DNA of 64,000 nucleotides from Gammaproteobacteria bacterium (GCA_013373375.1 JABXHY010000009.1:124001-188000), one strand, 5' to 3'; positions 29,257 to 38,719 are shown, counted from the stretch's first letter. Notes: generated by a model from the sequence alone, not told the origin. Numbers and translations: made by a program.

Positions 29257-29664
29257 TTATGGCTCTAAAAAAGCATTAGGGCTAACTGAGAAACGTCTAG
29301 ACAATGCTCTTATGTGTCGAACGGTAAGTGATCGCTTACCATTAAGTATTTCAGACACTACACCTTGGCTGCCGACTTCTTTTAAGTCAGACTGCTTAAT
29401 CTTATGAACTTTCATAAGATATTTAAGTGCAGAAACGCCACCGCCCACTTCGTTTACTAAGAACTTCTCTTCGTATTGCTGCGCAGCGTGTGCCATGCTT
29501 TCAATCAAAGGATTGAGAGGGCTATGGTGATCGTCTGAGGACAATACCATTGCTTCTTCTAGCTGCGACACTAGCGACTCGTAGTCTCGCTCCGATTCAG
29601 GACGCTGAATTAGCGGAGCAACCGCATCCCAATGTTCTATAGCTTGCTGTAGTTTTTCATTCAT
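29257..29664 (-). CDS. higA: HigA-type antitoxin
   Basis: A 135-residue protein matching the E. coli HigA (YgjM) pattern: a helical N-terminal part and a C-terminal Cro/C1-like helix-turn-helix GSQGVVSEILNGKRSLTVRHIRALSRRFSVSP, here split at positions 102-131. It would neutralise the toxin and repress the operon. It starts 22 bases after the HigB-like gene; toxin-first order is the hallmark of the higBA type. Confidence 0.88.
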   Translation of the reverse strand: MNEKLQQAIEHWDAVAPLIQRPESERDYESLVSQLEEAMVLSSDDHHSPLNPLIESMAHAAQQYEEKFLVNEVGGGVSALKYLMKVHKIKQSDLKEVGSQGVVSEILNGKRSLTVRHIRALSRRFSVSPNAFLEP

Positions 29665-29686
29665 ATCACTTGTCCCTTAGCTACTG

Positions 29687-29950
29687 TTACATTACACCCG
29701 GACGCACATCTTTGACCATGGCGACCTGAGCTGTAAAATTGACTATTGCTTTAAGCAGTAAAGTTGTACCGGGAACTAGAAACCAGTACTCATTCCCGTT
29801 GTTCCTAATCTCAGAGAAAGACCGTCTCAGTGAGATGTCGGAAGTAAAATCAGTAAAGTTCATGATTCGATACCAGCCATCCAATGCTGTCTTAGAAGCT
29901 GGGAACTTCTCCTTCGCTTCTGCGAGTCGGTGCGTTGCTACGACTTTCAC
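29687..29950 (-). CDS. higB: HigB-type toxin (mRNA interferase-like), possibly C-terminally shortened
   Basis: An 87-residue protein aligned by eye with E. coli HigB/YgjN: VKVVATHRLAEAKEKFP at the start, LRRSFSEI in the middle and LLLKAIVNFTAQVAMVKDV near the end. It stops just before the region that carries TH-x-EYD in HigB proteins, so catalytic competence is uncertain. The GTG at 29950 is preferred because TGAGGAG lies 10 bases upstream and the family starts there; the ATG at 29980 would add ten basic residues. The family cleaves mRNA on translating ribosomes. Confidence 0.8.
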   Translation of the reverse strand: MKVVATHRLAEAKEKFPASKTALDGWYRIMNFTDFTSDISLRRSFSEIRNNGNEYWFLVPGTTLLLKAIVNFTAQVAMVKDVRPGVM

Positions 29951-30133
29951 TCGTCTATTTCTCCTCACGTTTTGGGCCATCTCCGTCTGAGAAGATGTTC
30001 ACATTTTTTAAACATTATAAGACACGGATCTGGCCTTATGGAGCCTTATTAATTACATTTTACATATTTTGTGAACGGTTTCATTATATACCTTTTGCTA
30101 TATTCCAAATGAGAATGAGCATTAGGTTTATAA

Positions 30134-30967
30134 TTAGCCAAATATAGCAAGCAATTCGTCTGCTTTACCTCTGGTCTTACCATTACAACTTATAAATCGT
30201 CTTACCGGAAAACTTGTCAACTTAGCTTCTCGGTACATAGCTCTTGTCACTGCATTTTCATGATTAGAGATAACAACTGTCACTCCTCTCTGAGACAAAC
30301 GTTTCGCCTGATAAGCTAACCGTTCTTGGTCATGAAGAGAAAAACCATGTTTCGCATAACTGGTAAAGTACGCGGTTGGCGAGATTGGTACGTAAGGAGG
30401 ATCACAGTACACCACGTGACCTTTCCTCGCGCGCTGCATGACTTTTTCGAAATCCTGACAAACAAATGTGGCACGTTGCGCTTTCAGCGCGAAGTTTCTC
30501 ATTTCTTCTTCCGGAAAATATGGCTTCTTGTATTTTCCAAAAGGTACGTTAAATCCGCCTTTCAGGTTATATCGGCATAAACCATTATAGCCATGACGGT
30601 TAAAATACAAAAATAGAGCTGCCTTCCGAACCCCGGGAACCAGGTCGTTGAATTCTTCTCTTAGTTCGTAATAACGTTTGGATTTATTATAATCAGGCGT
30701 AAAAAATTGCCGCGCATACTCTATGAACGCTTCGTCGTCGTCTTTTAACTGCTGATACAATGATATCAGATCAGGATTAATGTCAGAGAGTAAATATTGC
30801 TCGTAGTTAGTGTTTAAAAATACCGCTCCCGACCCTAAGAAAGGCTCTATGAGGCGCTTTCCGCTGGGTAAGCTGGCAGATATGCGATCAATTAAACGAT
30901 ACTTCCCGCCCGCCCATTTTAGGAACGGTCGCTTTTGTTTATCGGCTTGCAACCCATCGGATCTCAA
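30134..30967 (-). CDS. dam: DNA adenine methylase (GATC)
   Basis: Methylates adenine in GATC, directing mismatch repair and replication timing. The 277 residues have the Dam-class order of motifs: the AdoMet site FLKWAGGKYRL (residues 15-25) and EPFLGSGAVF (41-50), then the catalytic DPPY near residue 189 (VVYCDPPYVPIS). The length agrees with E. coli Dam (278). It stands alone on its strand, not in the usual aroKB-dam-rpe cluster. Confidence 0.92.
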   Translation of the reverse strand: MRSDGLQADKQKRPFLKWAGGKYRLIDRISASLPSGKRLIEPFLGSGAVFLNTNYEQYLLSDINPDLISLYQQLKDDDEAFIEYARQFFTPDYNKSKRYYELREEFNDLVPGVRKAALFLYFNRHGYNGLCRYNLKGGFNVPFGKYKKPYFPEEEMRNFALKAQRATFVCQDFEKVMQRARKGHVVYCDPPYVPISPTAYFTSYAKHGFSLHDQERLAYQAKRLSQRGVTVVISNHENAVTRAMYREAKLTSFPVRRFISCNGKTRGKADELLAIFG

Positions 30968-31046
30968 TAATTCACGGTGTGCGAACTATACGTAATTTCA
31001 AACAATATTTCATGTTCCGTTGTAAATGAAGTCCTTTAAGGGAGAT

Positions 31047-31802
31047 TTAAGCGACAACGCTTAAGCTGGAGCCGGTTTCGTTTGAATCTACGGCTCCCAA
31101 ACGCTGAAGACGAATTTCAAAGCGTGACTTAGAGCCATTTTCATTGGGATCAGAACTGGATTGATTTGAATCTCGACGTTGTTGCGCTAGCTCCGCCCTC
31201 GCAGCAGCCTCCTGGGCAGTAGCTTGAGCAGCAACACTTTGGTCTTGAGCTGATGGATCTTGCGGTGCGAGCGCAGCTCTACGAACTTGCTGCATCTTTC
31301 TAATCGTAGCTTCCGGATTGCCTGACACTACACCAATATCAATTGGCACTTCCCCTCCGACCGCATAACGCCTGCCGTCAGGGCCAGTTTGGAAGGTGTA
31401 TGATGGAGCTCCAGCGTATTGCCCTCCCACAGCAGCGTGGGCAGCTTCATGAGCGCGAACTTCTCTATCTCTGCTTTTGAGTTGTTCAACTTGTTGCTTG
31501 TTTTCCTGCTCTTGTCTTTGCTCTTGGCGCTCTTGCTGACTTTCGCCGTCTTTCTCATTATCACCTTGAGGATTATCAGAGCGCTCGTTAACCGATCGAT
31601 TGTCTTGGCTCTCTTGAGTCCCTCTATTTTCAGAGCGATTGCTGGCGTTCGTGTCGTCCGCGCCAGGCTTTAAATTTACATTTTCAGTAGAAGGTTTGGT
31701 TTCGGGTATTCTTTCTTGAAGGCGAGTCTCATTGCGTACTGTTTCTGTAGGAACATTAGCAGTACTAATGGGAACAAATATTGGCGTTGAGTTAATGATC
31801 AT
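31047..31802 (-). CDS. SprA-related putative metalloprotease
   Basis: A 251-residue protein. The first 100 residues are low-complexity and acidic/glutamine-rich (probably disordered). They are followed by the zinc-protease-like core [19 protein letters not shown], with HEAAH at residues 118-122, and the family-typical [21 protein letters not shown], then an alanine/glutamine-rich helical tail. This matches the SprA-related (CJM1_0395-type) family, whose function is not established. A small protein of motility-like character is encoded just upstream on the same strand. Confidence 0.85.
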   Translation of the reverse strand: MIINSTPIFVPISTANVPTETVRNETRLQERIPETKPSTENVNLKPGADDTNASNRSENRGTQESQDNRSVNERSDNPQGDNEKDGESQQERQEQRQEQENKQQVEQLKSRDREVRAHEAAHAAVGGQYAGAPSYTFQTGPDGRRYAVGGEVPIDIGVVSGNPEATIRKMQQVRRAALAPQDPSAQDQSVAAQATAQEAAARAELAQQRRDSNQSSSDPNENGSKSRFEIRLQRLGAVDSNETGSSLSVVA

Positions 31803-31846
31803 AGTTGAGACTGCCTACCAGCCCAGCGTAGTCCGGAATAACTGGA

Positions 31847-32077
31847 TTAAGCCTTTATATCAATTATGCTGCCGATTATTTTGTTTTCTGTTTCGATTAC
31901 TCGAGCATTTGCCTCAGCATCTCTCTCTGCCACTTTTAACTCAACTAGTGGTTTTACTAAATCCTGAGTTCCGGTTTCTCGGCTACTGGAAGATGCGATG
32001 TCTTGCGCTGCTTGACCAGCTCTGTTTACTGCATTTTGAAACCCGCCCAGGGCAGCAGATAATCCATCAATTTGCAT
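31847..32077 (-). CDS. Small helical protein resembling flagellar rod/hook N-termini
   Basis: A 76-residue protein, MQIDGLSAALGGFQNAVNRA at the start, then AAQDIASSS and LVELKVAERDAEANARVIETENKIIGSIIDIKA split over the second half. The pattern of an N-terminal amphipathic helix, an A-x-x-I-A turn and a late LVxLKxAE helix resembles the ends of flagellar axial proteins. No other flagellar gene is present, so this is only a resemblance. The start at 32077 is chosen for AGAGG six bases upstream. Confidence 0.7.
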   Translation of the reverse strand: MQIDGLSAALGGFQNAVNRAGQAAQDIASSSSRETGTQDLVKPLVELKVAERDAEANARVIETENKIIGSIIDIKA

Positions 32078-32217
32078 AATTAACCTCTTCAATACCTATT
32101 TCAGTCACGGTAATACGCGACCTACTTTTCGACTCGTCTCTCTTTATCGGCTAAAAACTGAAGACATTTAATTTAAAAAGATGAATATTGATACCTATTG
32201 GTTATAGATAAGAGCTT

Positions 32218-32592
32218 TTAAATAACAAATCTATTGTAAGCAATAATGCCCCAAACAACTCCCAACATGACAAAGCTCAAAAAGACCACGGCTGAGCCAA
32301 TGTCTTTTGCTCGACCAGAAAGTTCATGATGCTCAGTTCCAGTTCTGTCGACTACCGCTTCAACAGATGAGTTAATTAATTCAGCAAGCAAAACCAAAAG
32401 CACACTACTGATCAATAAAATTAATTCAATATGTGTTTCGGCAAGCCAAAAAGCCAACGGAATCAACACTACCGCCAACATCATTTCTTGTCTAAAAGCA
32501 GCCTCGTGTCGCCACGCTGAAGCAAAACCCTTCATGGAATAAAAAAAAGCATCCCATATCCGAGAAAATCCTGTCTTTCCTGGCTTACCCAT
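32218..32592 (-). CDS. dgkA: Diacylglycerol kinase
   Basis: Phosphorylates diacylglycerol, recycling lipid from membrane-derived oligosaccharide or LPS modification. The 124-residue protein has three membrane helices, the amphipathic segment with AFRQEMML near residue 33, and the hallmark AELINSSVEAVVDRTG near residue 68. The start at 32592 has AGGAG six bases upstream; the longer reading from 32622 does not. A PAP2 phosphatase gene is divergent next to it. Confidence 0.95.
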   Translation of the reverse strand: MGKPGKTGFSRIWDAFFYSMKGFASAWRHEAAFRQEMMLAVVLIPLAFWLAETHIELILLISSVLLVLLAELINSSVEAVVDRTGTEHHELSGRAKDIGSAVVFLSFVMLGVVWGIIAYNRFVI

Positions 32593-32728
32593 CAAATTCT
32601 CCTGAATAAAATAAAACGTCAATTAAATACACAGTGTCATCGAATGTTCAAAAAACAGTCATCGAACTGCAATTGCTAATCGGCAATCTTTGCATCATGA
32701 AAACTGCATATTATTCTGAGCTAACGTT

Positions 32729-33292
32729 ATGAACGCATTCTTACAACGTGCGCAATATTACGATACTCAAATCTTTTTAACGGTGAATGGAAACACCAGT
32801 CAGTTCGCACAAAAAAGCGCTCGAATAATATCACGACTTGGTGACGGACCTGCTTATTTTTTTATTGGTCTAACGGTTTTGTATTTTGATACCTTGTCTG
32901 GTTCGCAATTTTTTCAAACCACATTACTCGCGTTTACGATTAACGTCTCAAGCTATTTAATACTTAAAAACACGATCAAACGAGATCGTCCAGCCGAAAA
33001 AATAGCGACATTTAAGTCATTGATTCAGCCTTCAGATAAATTTAGTTTTCCCTCAGGTCATACAGCAGCGGCATTTGTATTTGCTTCCATGTTTTTCATG
33101 TTTTATGGCCTTTGGAGCATCTCTTTTTTCATATTTGCTTTTTTAGTTGGATTATCCAGAATACTGCTTGGAGTTCATTATCCAGGCGACATTGCGGCTG
33201 GAGCATTTCTCGGAATTATGAGCAGTGCCATAGCAATAATATTCGAGCCATCACTGGCCGAATCAATTACGTTTTTCTTCAACCAAGATTAA
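32729..33292 (+). CDS. PAP2-superfamily membrane phosphatase
   Basis: A 187-residue integral membrane protein with five or six helices and the three acid-phosphatase motifs: KRDRPAEK (residues 88-95), FSFPSGHTAA near 110 and GVHYPGDIAAG near 149. Family members dephosphorylate lipid phosphates such as phosphatidate or undecaprenyl diphosphate on the periplasmic side. It runs 9 bases before a glycosyltransferase gene, suggesting work on a lipid-linked or membrane glycan. Confidence 0.92.
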   Translation: MNAFLQRAQYYDTQIFLTVNGNTSQFAQKSARIISRLGDGPAYFFIGLTVLYFDTLSGSQFFQTTLLAFTINVSSYLILKNTIKRDRPAEKIATFKSLIQPSDKFSFPSGHTAAAFVFASMFFMFYGLWSISFFIFAFLVGLSRILLGVHYPGDIAAGAFLGIMSSAIAIIFEPSLAESITFFFNQD

Positions 33293-33301
33293 TTTCCAAT
33301 A

Positions 33302-34333
33302 ATGAAAATTTTATACGGTGTTCAAGGTACCGGAAACGGTCATATTACAAGAGCTAGAGTCATGGCTAGTGCATTAAGTAAAATTAATGCTGATGTGCAA
33401 TGGGTATTCAGTGGAAGACCAAAACATGATTTCTTTGATATGGAATGCTTTGGCGATTACAAATCATTTCGAGGTCTTACTTTCGTAACCGAGCATGGAA
33501 AAATCAAACCATTTAAAACAGCATCTCAATTGAATTTCAAACAGTTATGGAAAGATATAAAATCATTCGACTGCTCTGGTTACGATATTGTCATAAACGA
33601 CTTTGAACCTGTTACAGCATGGGCTGCACGAAACCAAAAAGTATTTTCAATCGGATTATCACATCAATCAGCATTTTTGTATGACATACCTAAAAAAGGC
33701 AGTAACGTTGGAACCGACTTGATAATGAAATGGTTTGCTCCTGTTAATTTACCTATCGGTGTGCATTGGCATCATTTTAACCAACCAATATTACCGCCAA
33801 TTATTGAGTCAAAGGAGCAACAAGGCGCTGTAATCAAGAATAAAATTTTAGTTTATTTTCCATTTCAATCTCTGGAAAACTTAATTCAGTTAGTAAAACC
33901 TTTCTCAGATAATGAGTTTTACATTTATGCAAAAGTAGAGAGTGCTACCAATGATGGTCATATTCATGTAAGGCCTTTTTCAAGAACTGGTTTTCAAAGT
34001 GACTTAATGAGTTCCGAAGGTGTTGTCTGCGGCGCTGGCTTTATGCTCGCCAGTGAAGCAATACAACTTGGGAAAAAGCTTTACCTACAACCGGTCGCAG
34101 GACAGATGGAACAATTGTCAAATGCATTGGTATTAGAACAGCTTGGTTATGCTAACGTAAGCTCGGAATTTAATCACACTGATTTGGAAAATTGGCTGAA
34201 AGAGTTTAATCCTAAAAAGGCGAACTTCCCTAATACCGCAGAATACATCACCAATTGGCTAGTAAACCAGCAGTTTAACAATCCCCAAGATCTAGTTTCT
34301 ACCGCATGGGGAAATCTAGACAATCAAATTTAA
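33302..34333 (+). CDS. MJ1255/VC2487-type glycosyltransferase
   Basis: A 343-residue GT-B-like protein. The opening MKILYGVQGTGNGHITRARV is the glycine-rich N-terminal loop, VINDFEPVTAWAAR lies near residue 97, and the donor-side VVCGAGFMLASEAIQLGKKLYLQPVAGQMEQ lies near residue 240 (split here by function). This fits the family TIGR00661, whose acceptor is unknown. It is coupled to the PAP2 gene. Confidence 0.88.
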   Translation: MKILYGVQGTGNGHITRARVMASALSKINADVQWVFSGRPKHDFFDMECFGDYKSFRGLTFVTEHGKIKPFKTASQLNFKQLWKDIKSFDCSGYDIVINDFEPVTAWAARNQKVFSIGLSHQSAFLYDIPKKGSNVGTDLIMKWFAPVNLPIGVHWHHFNQPILPPIIESKEQQGAVIKNKILVYFPFQSLENLIQLVKPFSDNEFYIYAKVESATNDGHIHVRPFSRTGFQSDLMSSEGVVCGAGFMLASEAIQLGKKLYLQPVAGQMEQLSNALVLEQLGYANVSSEFNHTDLENWLKEFNPKKANFPNTAEYITNWLVNQQFNNPQDLVSTAWGNLDNQI

Positions 34334-34363
34334 ATTTATTGTGGTGAGAGAGATTCTTAAAAA

Positions 34364-34388
34364 CAAAAAAACGGCCGCATGCGGCCGT
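34364..34388 (-). terminator. Rho-independent terminator of the TonB locus
   Basis: ACGGCCGCATGCGGCCGT is an 18-bp perfect palindrome followed, on the minus strand, by seven T (34370-34364). It lies 30 bases after the TPR gene stop and closes the locus. The plus side lacks a T-run. Confidence 0.9.
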
Positions 34389-34417
34389 GGGAAAATAGGG
34401 AGTGTCGCTTAGTATTA

Positions 34418-35764
34418 TTATAATTGTTCTATTTCTTCGCCAAATTCCATAACCAGTTGTTGGCGTTTACTTTTCTCTTTTGAAACATACGCAATCCACT
34501 GCTCAGCCATCTTGCCAAACTTCTCATTAGACTTAGCTTGAGTAAATTGATCGGTCGAGCGATCGTATTGCTTTAAGTTGAAGTAAGCCATTCCCATGGC
34601 AATGTGGACCGTTTCTGAGTCTTTGAGTTGCCCTTTATCTAAAGCCTTTTCACCGTACTCAATAACTTTTATCCACTCTTCCTGATTTACGTATACTTCC
34701 GCGAGTTGACCATAGGCATCACCCGAGTCTGATTGAGACGCAACTTCTTCTAGCACAGGGATCGCTTTATCAAACTCTTTCGCAACCATCCAAGCTTGCG
34801 ATTGAAACTCAAGGTTCTTAAGCGATTTCTCAAGCTTGTCACTTTCAAAAGCTTCATCCATTAATTTAGCCGCTTTGAATGGAGCACCATTCATGTAATA
34901 AAGCTGAGCCAAGTTTTTGAGATCCGTACCTTTAGTGACATAGCCTTGCTGATGTGCCGCTTCCATTACGGCCATTTGCTTCGCTTCTTCGCCAACTTCA
35001 CCGTACATATTGCCCAGCTCAATCCAATACTTTGGTTTGCTGTAATATCGAACCAAATCTTCAGAAACCGCCGTCACTAACTTTGGTTGGTTCAACTCAT
35101 AGTGCACCGCTCGCTTTAAGATCAAAACGTTTTCTGCAGGCACACCACCATCTGCTTTTTCTAATGCAATAGATTTATCCAAATGCTTTAGCGCGCGTGG
35201 GTAATCTTTCTTTGCATAATAAGCATTCGCTAGTAAGCCTTCGCTTTTCGAATTCCCTGAGTCGCCGCTGACTTTCGACCAACGATTAATGTAGTTAATC
35301 GCCTCGTCGTATTTTTCGATCTGCATGTTTAGTTGAGCCAAACTGTAAAGAGTTGATTGCTCCAGAGTTTCTGGAATGGGATCTTGCTCCAACACTTTCT
35401 GAAATGCACGAATCGTCAAGTTAGTCTCATCAGCACCGTAATGAATGAAAGCCATAAAATTGTAGACCATGGCCGCCTCATAAGAGTTAAGCTGATCAAC
35501 ACGTCTTTCCATATCTTTTAGAAACGTCAGACCTTCTTTAACTTTGCCTTCATCGGCCAATTTTTGCGCCGTTTCTAATTGAGCAAAGACACGCGAACGC
35601 AAAGCAGGATAACGTCGCTTCTTCTTATTTGAATCTTCAGCATACACGCTAGCAAAGTTACTACCATTAAAAACAGAGTCCATAACAAATGGCGCACCAT
35701 TAAAAATAAGCATTAACGTTGCGAGACGAAGAAAAAACGAAACTGTGTTAATTAAAATGTTCAT
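34418..35764 (-). CDS. Tetratricopeptide-repeat protein of the TonB2-type system
   Basis: A 448-residue exported protein (N-terminal hydrophobic segment about 8-28, then SVYAEDSNKKKR) with many TPR-like helical pairs, for example SYEAAMVYNFMAFIHYGAD, ALKHLDKSIALEKADGG and AIPVLEEVASQSDSGDAYG. TPR genes end the TonB2 operons of vibrios, where they are thought to assist the energy-transduction complex. The gene is 14 bases after tonB and last in the operon. Confidence 0.88.
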   Translation of the reverse strand: MNILINTVSFFLRLATLMLIFNGAPFVMDSVFNGSNFASVYAEDSNKKKRRYPALRSRVFAQLETAQKLADEGKVKEGLTFLKDMERRVDQLNSYEAAMVYNFMAFIHYGADETNLTIRAFQKVLEQDPIPETLEQSTLYSLAQLNMQIEKYDEAINYINRWSKVSGDSGNSKSEGLLANAYYAKKDYPRALKHLDKSIALEKADGGVPAENVLILKRAVHYELNQPKLVTAVSEDLVRYYSKPKYWIELGNMYGEVGEEAKQMAVMEAAHQQGYVTKGTDLKNLAQLYYMNGAPFKAAKLMDEAFESDKLEKSLKNLEFQSQAWMVAKEFDKAIPVLEEVASQSDSGDAYGQLAEVYVNQEEWIKVIEYGEKALDKGQLKDSETVHIAMGMAYFNLKQYDRSTDQFTQAKSNEKFGKMAEQWIAYVSKEKSKRQQLVMEFGEEIEQL

Positions 35765-35778
35765 TTTTTTACTCCCAT

Positions 35779-36384
35779 TTATCGCATTTTAAATGTGATT
35801 TGATTCTGTACACCAGGTACAGAAACAGCCTTACCATCGATCACTCGAGGCTTGTATTTAAACTTCATAGCGGCATCCATTGCGGCACGATCAAATATCC
35901 CTTCAGGCTCTGCCTGAACAACACTCGGATCAACTACTGTGCCTTGTGGTGTCACTGTAAATTCAACAATCACAAACCCCTCTATTCCCCTTTGCAATGC
36001 TCTGCGAGGATAAATCGGTTGTACTTTTACGATCGGTAAATATTCTCCATCGCTGGCATCGAGAGACATTCCACCTTGCAGTCCTGCATCCGCACTCAAA
36101 TCAGCTTGAAATGACATATTTGAATCAGTGTCGGATACATTAGAAGGATCGATTTGCGGCTGTGGTAAATCGGGTGGTGGCTCTTCTGGTTGTGGCGGCT
36201 TTTCTGGTTTGCGCTCTTTCTTTTGTACTGTTTCGTCTTGCTTTACACGTACAAAATCAAGTACACGACCTTCAGGTGGTTCAGACAAACCACCCTCACC
36301 CGTTTTAATAAGCGCTAACATCGTTACAAATAAACCAGCTGTTACAAACAAGGCCAACAATGTTGCAGTGATAAAACGTTTCAT
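35779..36384 (-). CDS. tonB: TonB-type energy transducer
   Basis: Transmits the proton-motive force from ExbB/ExbD to outer-membrane receptors. The 201 residues comprise an N-terminal membrane anchor (8-28), a proline-rich periplasmic spacer (KPEKPPQPEEPPPDLPQPQ near 60-78) and the C-terminal TonB domain YPRRALQRGIEGFVIVEF, ending MKFKYKPRVIDG and FKMR. Its short length and position after exbD match the Vibrio TonB2 type. It lies 6 bases after exbD. Confidence 0.95.
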   Translation of the reverse strand: MKRFITATLLALFVTAGLFVTMLALIKTGEGGLSEPPEGRVLDFVRVKQDETVQKKERKPEKPPQPEEPPPDLPQPQIDPSNVSDTDSNMSFQADLSADAGLQGGMSLDASDGEYLPIVKVQPIYPRRALQRGIEGFVIVEFTVTPQGTVVDPSVVQAEPEGIFDRAAMDAAMKFKYKPRVIDGKAVSVPGVQNQITFKMR

Positions 36385-36390
36385 AGCGGC

Positions 36391-36798
36391 TTAATTCTCC
36401 GCGGCTAATGAAACATCATAAACGCCGGCAGAACGCGCTGCGTCCATAACTTTGACCAGAGTTTCTGTATTGGACTTTTTATCCGCCTGAATCACAACCG
36501 AACCTTGAGGGTTTTCGGCATGGAGCCTTTCGATATTTGCCTGAACGGCTCTTACATCGATTTTTCGACGGTTAATATAAATTTCATTTTTAGTATTAAT
36601 CGCTACCAAAATACTGGCTCGGTCTTTCTTTACCGCAGTCGCTGCTTCTGGTCGATTTACTTCAATTCCAGATTCTTTAACAAAAGAAGCTGTCACGATG
36701 AAAAAGATAAGCATGATAAACACAACGTCCAACATTGGAGTCATGTTGATTTCTGATTCTTCATCTTCATCAAATATTTTTGCAAAAGGTTGTCGCAT
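36391..36798 (-). CDS. exbD: Biopolymer transport protein ExbD
   Basis: A 135-residue ExbD/TolR protein with one membrane helix carrying the proton-relay aspartate (MTPMLDVVFIMLIFFIVTA, Asp near residue 24) and a periplasmic domain. It pairs with the adjacent ExbB; gaps are 17 bases to exbB and 6 to tonB. Confidence 0.95.
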   Translation of the reverse strand: MRQPFAKIFDEDEESEINMTPMLDVVFIMLIFFIVTASFVKESGIEVNRPEAATAVKKDRASILVAINTKNEIYINRRKIDVRAVQANIERLHAENPQGSVVIQADKKSNTETLVKVMDAARSAGVYDVSLAAEN

Positions 36799-36815
36799 GT
36801 TCTTTCTCCCACAAA

Positions 36816-37343
36816 CTAGTGATCAAGCACTAATTTGTCTTCCAATAATTCTGCTTCACGCTTAGCTACACGCTTTAAATAAGTGCTTGCAAATACGCCT
36901 GATAGAGCACCAACCATACCCGCCATTGTCGGTATGGTTGCTTTTGATACACCGCCCGCCATTGAGCGAGCGTTTCCGGTGCCCGCTATCGCCATCACAT
37001 CAAAAACTTCTATCATTCCGGTAACCGTTCCTAACAAACCAAGCAAAGGACAAAGTGCGACCATTGCTTGAATCATTGGTAGAGACTGATTCAGTTTTAT
37101 TTTTGCTTTTGAAATCCACATTATGCGAATTTGCTCGGCGTTCCACGAGTTTCTATCAGGACGTGACTGCCACGCAGTCACGACAGATTTACGGTAACTT
37201 AGATACCCAAACCACATATAAGCAAGCCGTTCTAAGATTAAGATCCACATCAAAAATATTAGAACCGCAATGTAACTGAGCACCACGCCGCCGGTTTCGA
37301 GAAAAGCTCGAATCGCGTCTATTGACTCAGTAAGGAAAACCAT
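36816..37343 (-). CDS. exbB: MotA/TolQ/ExbB proton channel protein (short ExbB)
   Basis: A 175-residue protein with three membrane helices and the ExbB/TolQ signature ALCPLLGLLGTVTGMIEVF near residue 91. It forms the proton channel with ExbD. This is the ExbB2-like short partner; a longer ExbB-like gene sits 5 bases upstream. Confidence 0.93.
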   Translation of the reverse strand: MVFLTESIDAIRAFLETGGVVLSYIAVLIFLMWILILERLAYMWFGYLSYRKSVVTAWQSRPDRNSWNAEQIRIMWISKAKIKLNQSLPMIQAMVALCPLLGLLGTVTGMIEVFDVMAIAGTGNARSMAGGVSKATIPTMAGMVGALSGVFASTYLKRVAKREAELLEDKLVLDH

Positions 37344-37348
37344 TCTCT

Positions 37349-38704
37349 TTACGCTCCTTGCTCAGCACGCTCAGCAATAATTCCAGCACTTTGCTCTTGC
37401 AAAATATGGACAATATTTTTACTGCGAGTGTTTAACCAGGTGTATAAAAGAACAGTAGGAATCGCAACAACCAGACCAAGTACGGTTGTTACCAATGCTT
37501 GAGAGATACCATTAGCCATTAACTTAGGATCGCCTGTTCCAAATAAAGTAATCGACTCAAAGGTATTAATCATTCCTGTTACAGTTCCAAGTAATCCTAA
37601 TAAAGGAGCAACAACAGAGATTATTTTCACAAAAGTAATACTACGCGTGATTTTTGGTAGCTCTTTTAATATCGCTTCACTTAGCTTCAACTCTAAAGTA
37701 TCAACTGCAACCGAAGGATATTTTTCTTTCACTTTTAGAATTCGACCTAAAGGATTATTGTCTTTTATTTCTGTAGACTTAAGTTGAGCCAGTACTTTTC
37801 GCTCAGTGATAAACAATGCAATAAAGCGTTCAATAGAAATTAAAAGTGCAATTAAACCAACAGCGATAATGATATAACCAGGAATTCCACCTTGTTCAAT
37901 TTTCTCTTGAGTACTTGCCGCTTGAACCAGCAATCCTAAAATGCTTCCTCCCGTTGGATCGATCGCCACACCAACAAGTCCACTGTTAGTGCTTTCTAAG
38001 TCTTCAATAGTACTGGTAAAACGACTGGAAGGCTGTCGTAACATCTCAGCTACGGTTCCTGTATCTGTGTACTCAAGATACTTACCATTAGCAACAATGT
38101 TAAAGTTTCCAATTCGAGTAATTTCTTGCTCAACTTGTGAACCGTCAACCATTACCACTGGAGTAGTAAACGAAGTTACTTTTCCTGATTCGATAATCTC
38201 TCGCTGAATTTCAAACCAAACTTGTTCAACTTCTTCAATTGAAGCAAGCTTAGAAGACGACCCCATTTTTTTTGCAAGCTCCGTTAAGAACTCTCCACGA
38301 CCTGGGTACTGAATGGAAATCAGTGAATTGTCGAATTTACTTGTGGTATCGCCAGCCACTTGCTGTAAAACACCAAATAGTTCTTTTAAGCTGCCCATGC
38401 GCTTATCAAGCGCCTGATTCAAGTCAGCAAGTTTCGCTTCATTTGCTTCGAAAACAGTTTCTTGCTGTTCGCTGGTCGCCAGTTTGGCGTCTCTTTGCGC
38501 AATCGCTTGCTGCAACATTTCATCTTGCTGTGCACGTTTTTTAATGAACTCAGCTTCGCGTTGTTGATTTTGTTGGTTTTGCTGATAGGTGCCTTGCTCC
38601 AACTTTTTCAATAAATCATCTAACGATGTTTTCTCTGCTGCGGCTAAGGTAAAACTCAAAGAAGCAGCAGTTGTTATAAGTAAAGATTGAATAAATTTTC
38701 TCAT
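37349..38704 (-). CDS. Long ExbB-like protein (TtpC type)
   Basis: A 451-residue protein. It has a signal peptide (1-23), a periplasmic coiled-coil (about 25-110, rich in Q, E and K, QQNQQNQQREAEF), a periplasmic domain, then an ExbB/TolQ module with membrane helices near 278-297, 365-385 and 405-425 and the signature APLLGLLGTVTGMINTF near 370. In vibrios TtpC of this architecture is required by the TonB2 system. It is followed by exbB after 5 bases. Confidence 0.92.
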   Translation of the reverse strand: MRKFIQSLLITTAASLSFTLAAAEKTSLDDLLKKLEQGTYQQNQQNQQREAEFIKKRAQQDEMLQQAIAQRDAKLATSEQQETVFEANEAKLADLNQALDKRMGSLKELFGVLQQVAGDTTSKFDNSLISIQYPGRGEFLTELAKKMGSSSKLASIEEVEQVWFEIQREIIESGKVTSFTTPVVMVDGSQVEQEITRIGNFNIVANGKYLEYTDTGTVAEMLRQPSSRFTSTIEDLESTNSGLVGVAIDPTGGSILGLLVQAASTQEKIEQGGIPGYIIIAVGLIALLISIERFIALFITERKVLAQLKSTEIKDNNPLGRILKVKEKYPSVAVDTLELKLSEAILKELPKITRSITFVKIISVVAPLLGLLGTVTGMINTFESITLFGTGDPKLMANGISQALVTTVLGLVVAIPTVLLYTWLNTRSKNIVHILQEQSAGIIAERAEQGA

Positions 38705-38719
38705 GATTAAACTCCTAAC

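Noticed and set aside
34371-34388. 18-bp palindrome as an operator
   Set aside because: It is followed by seven T on the minus strand and lies just after the TPR gene, so it is a terminator.
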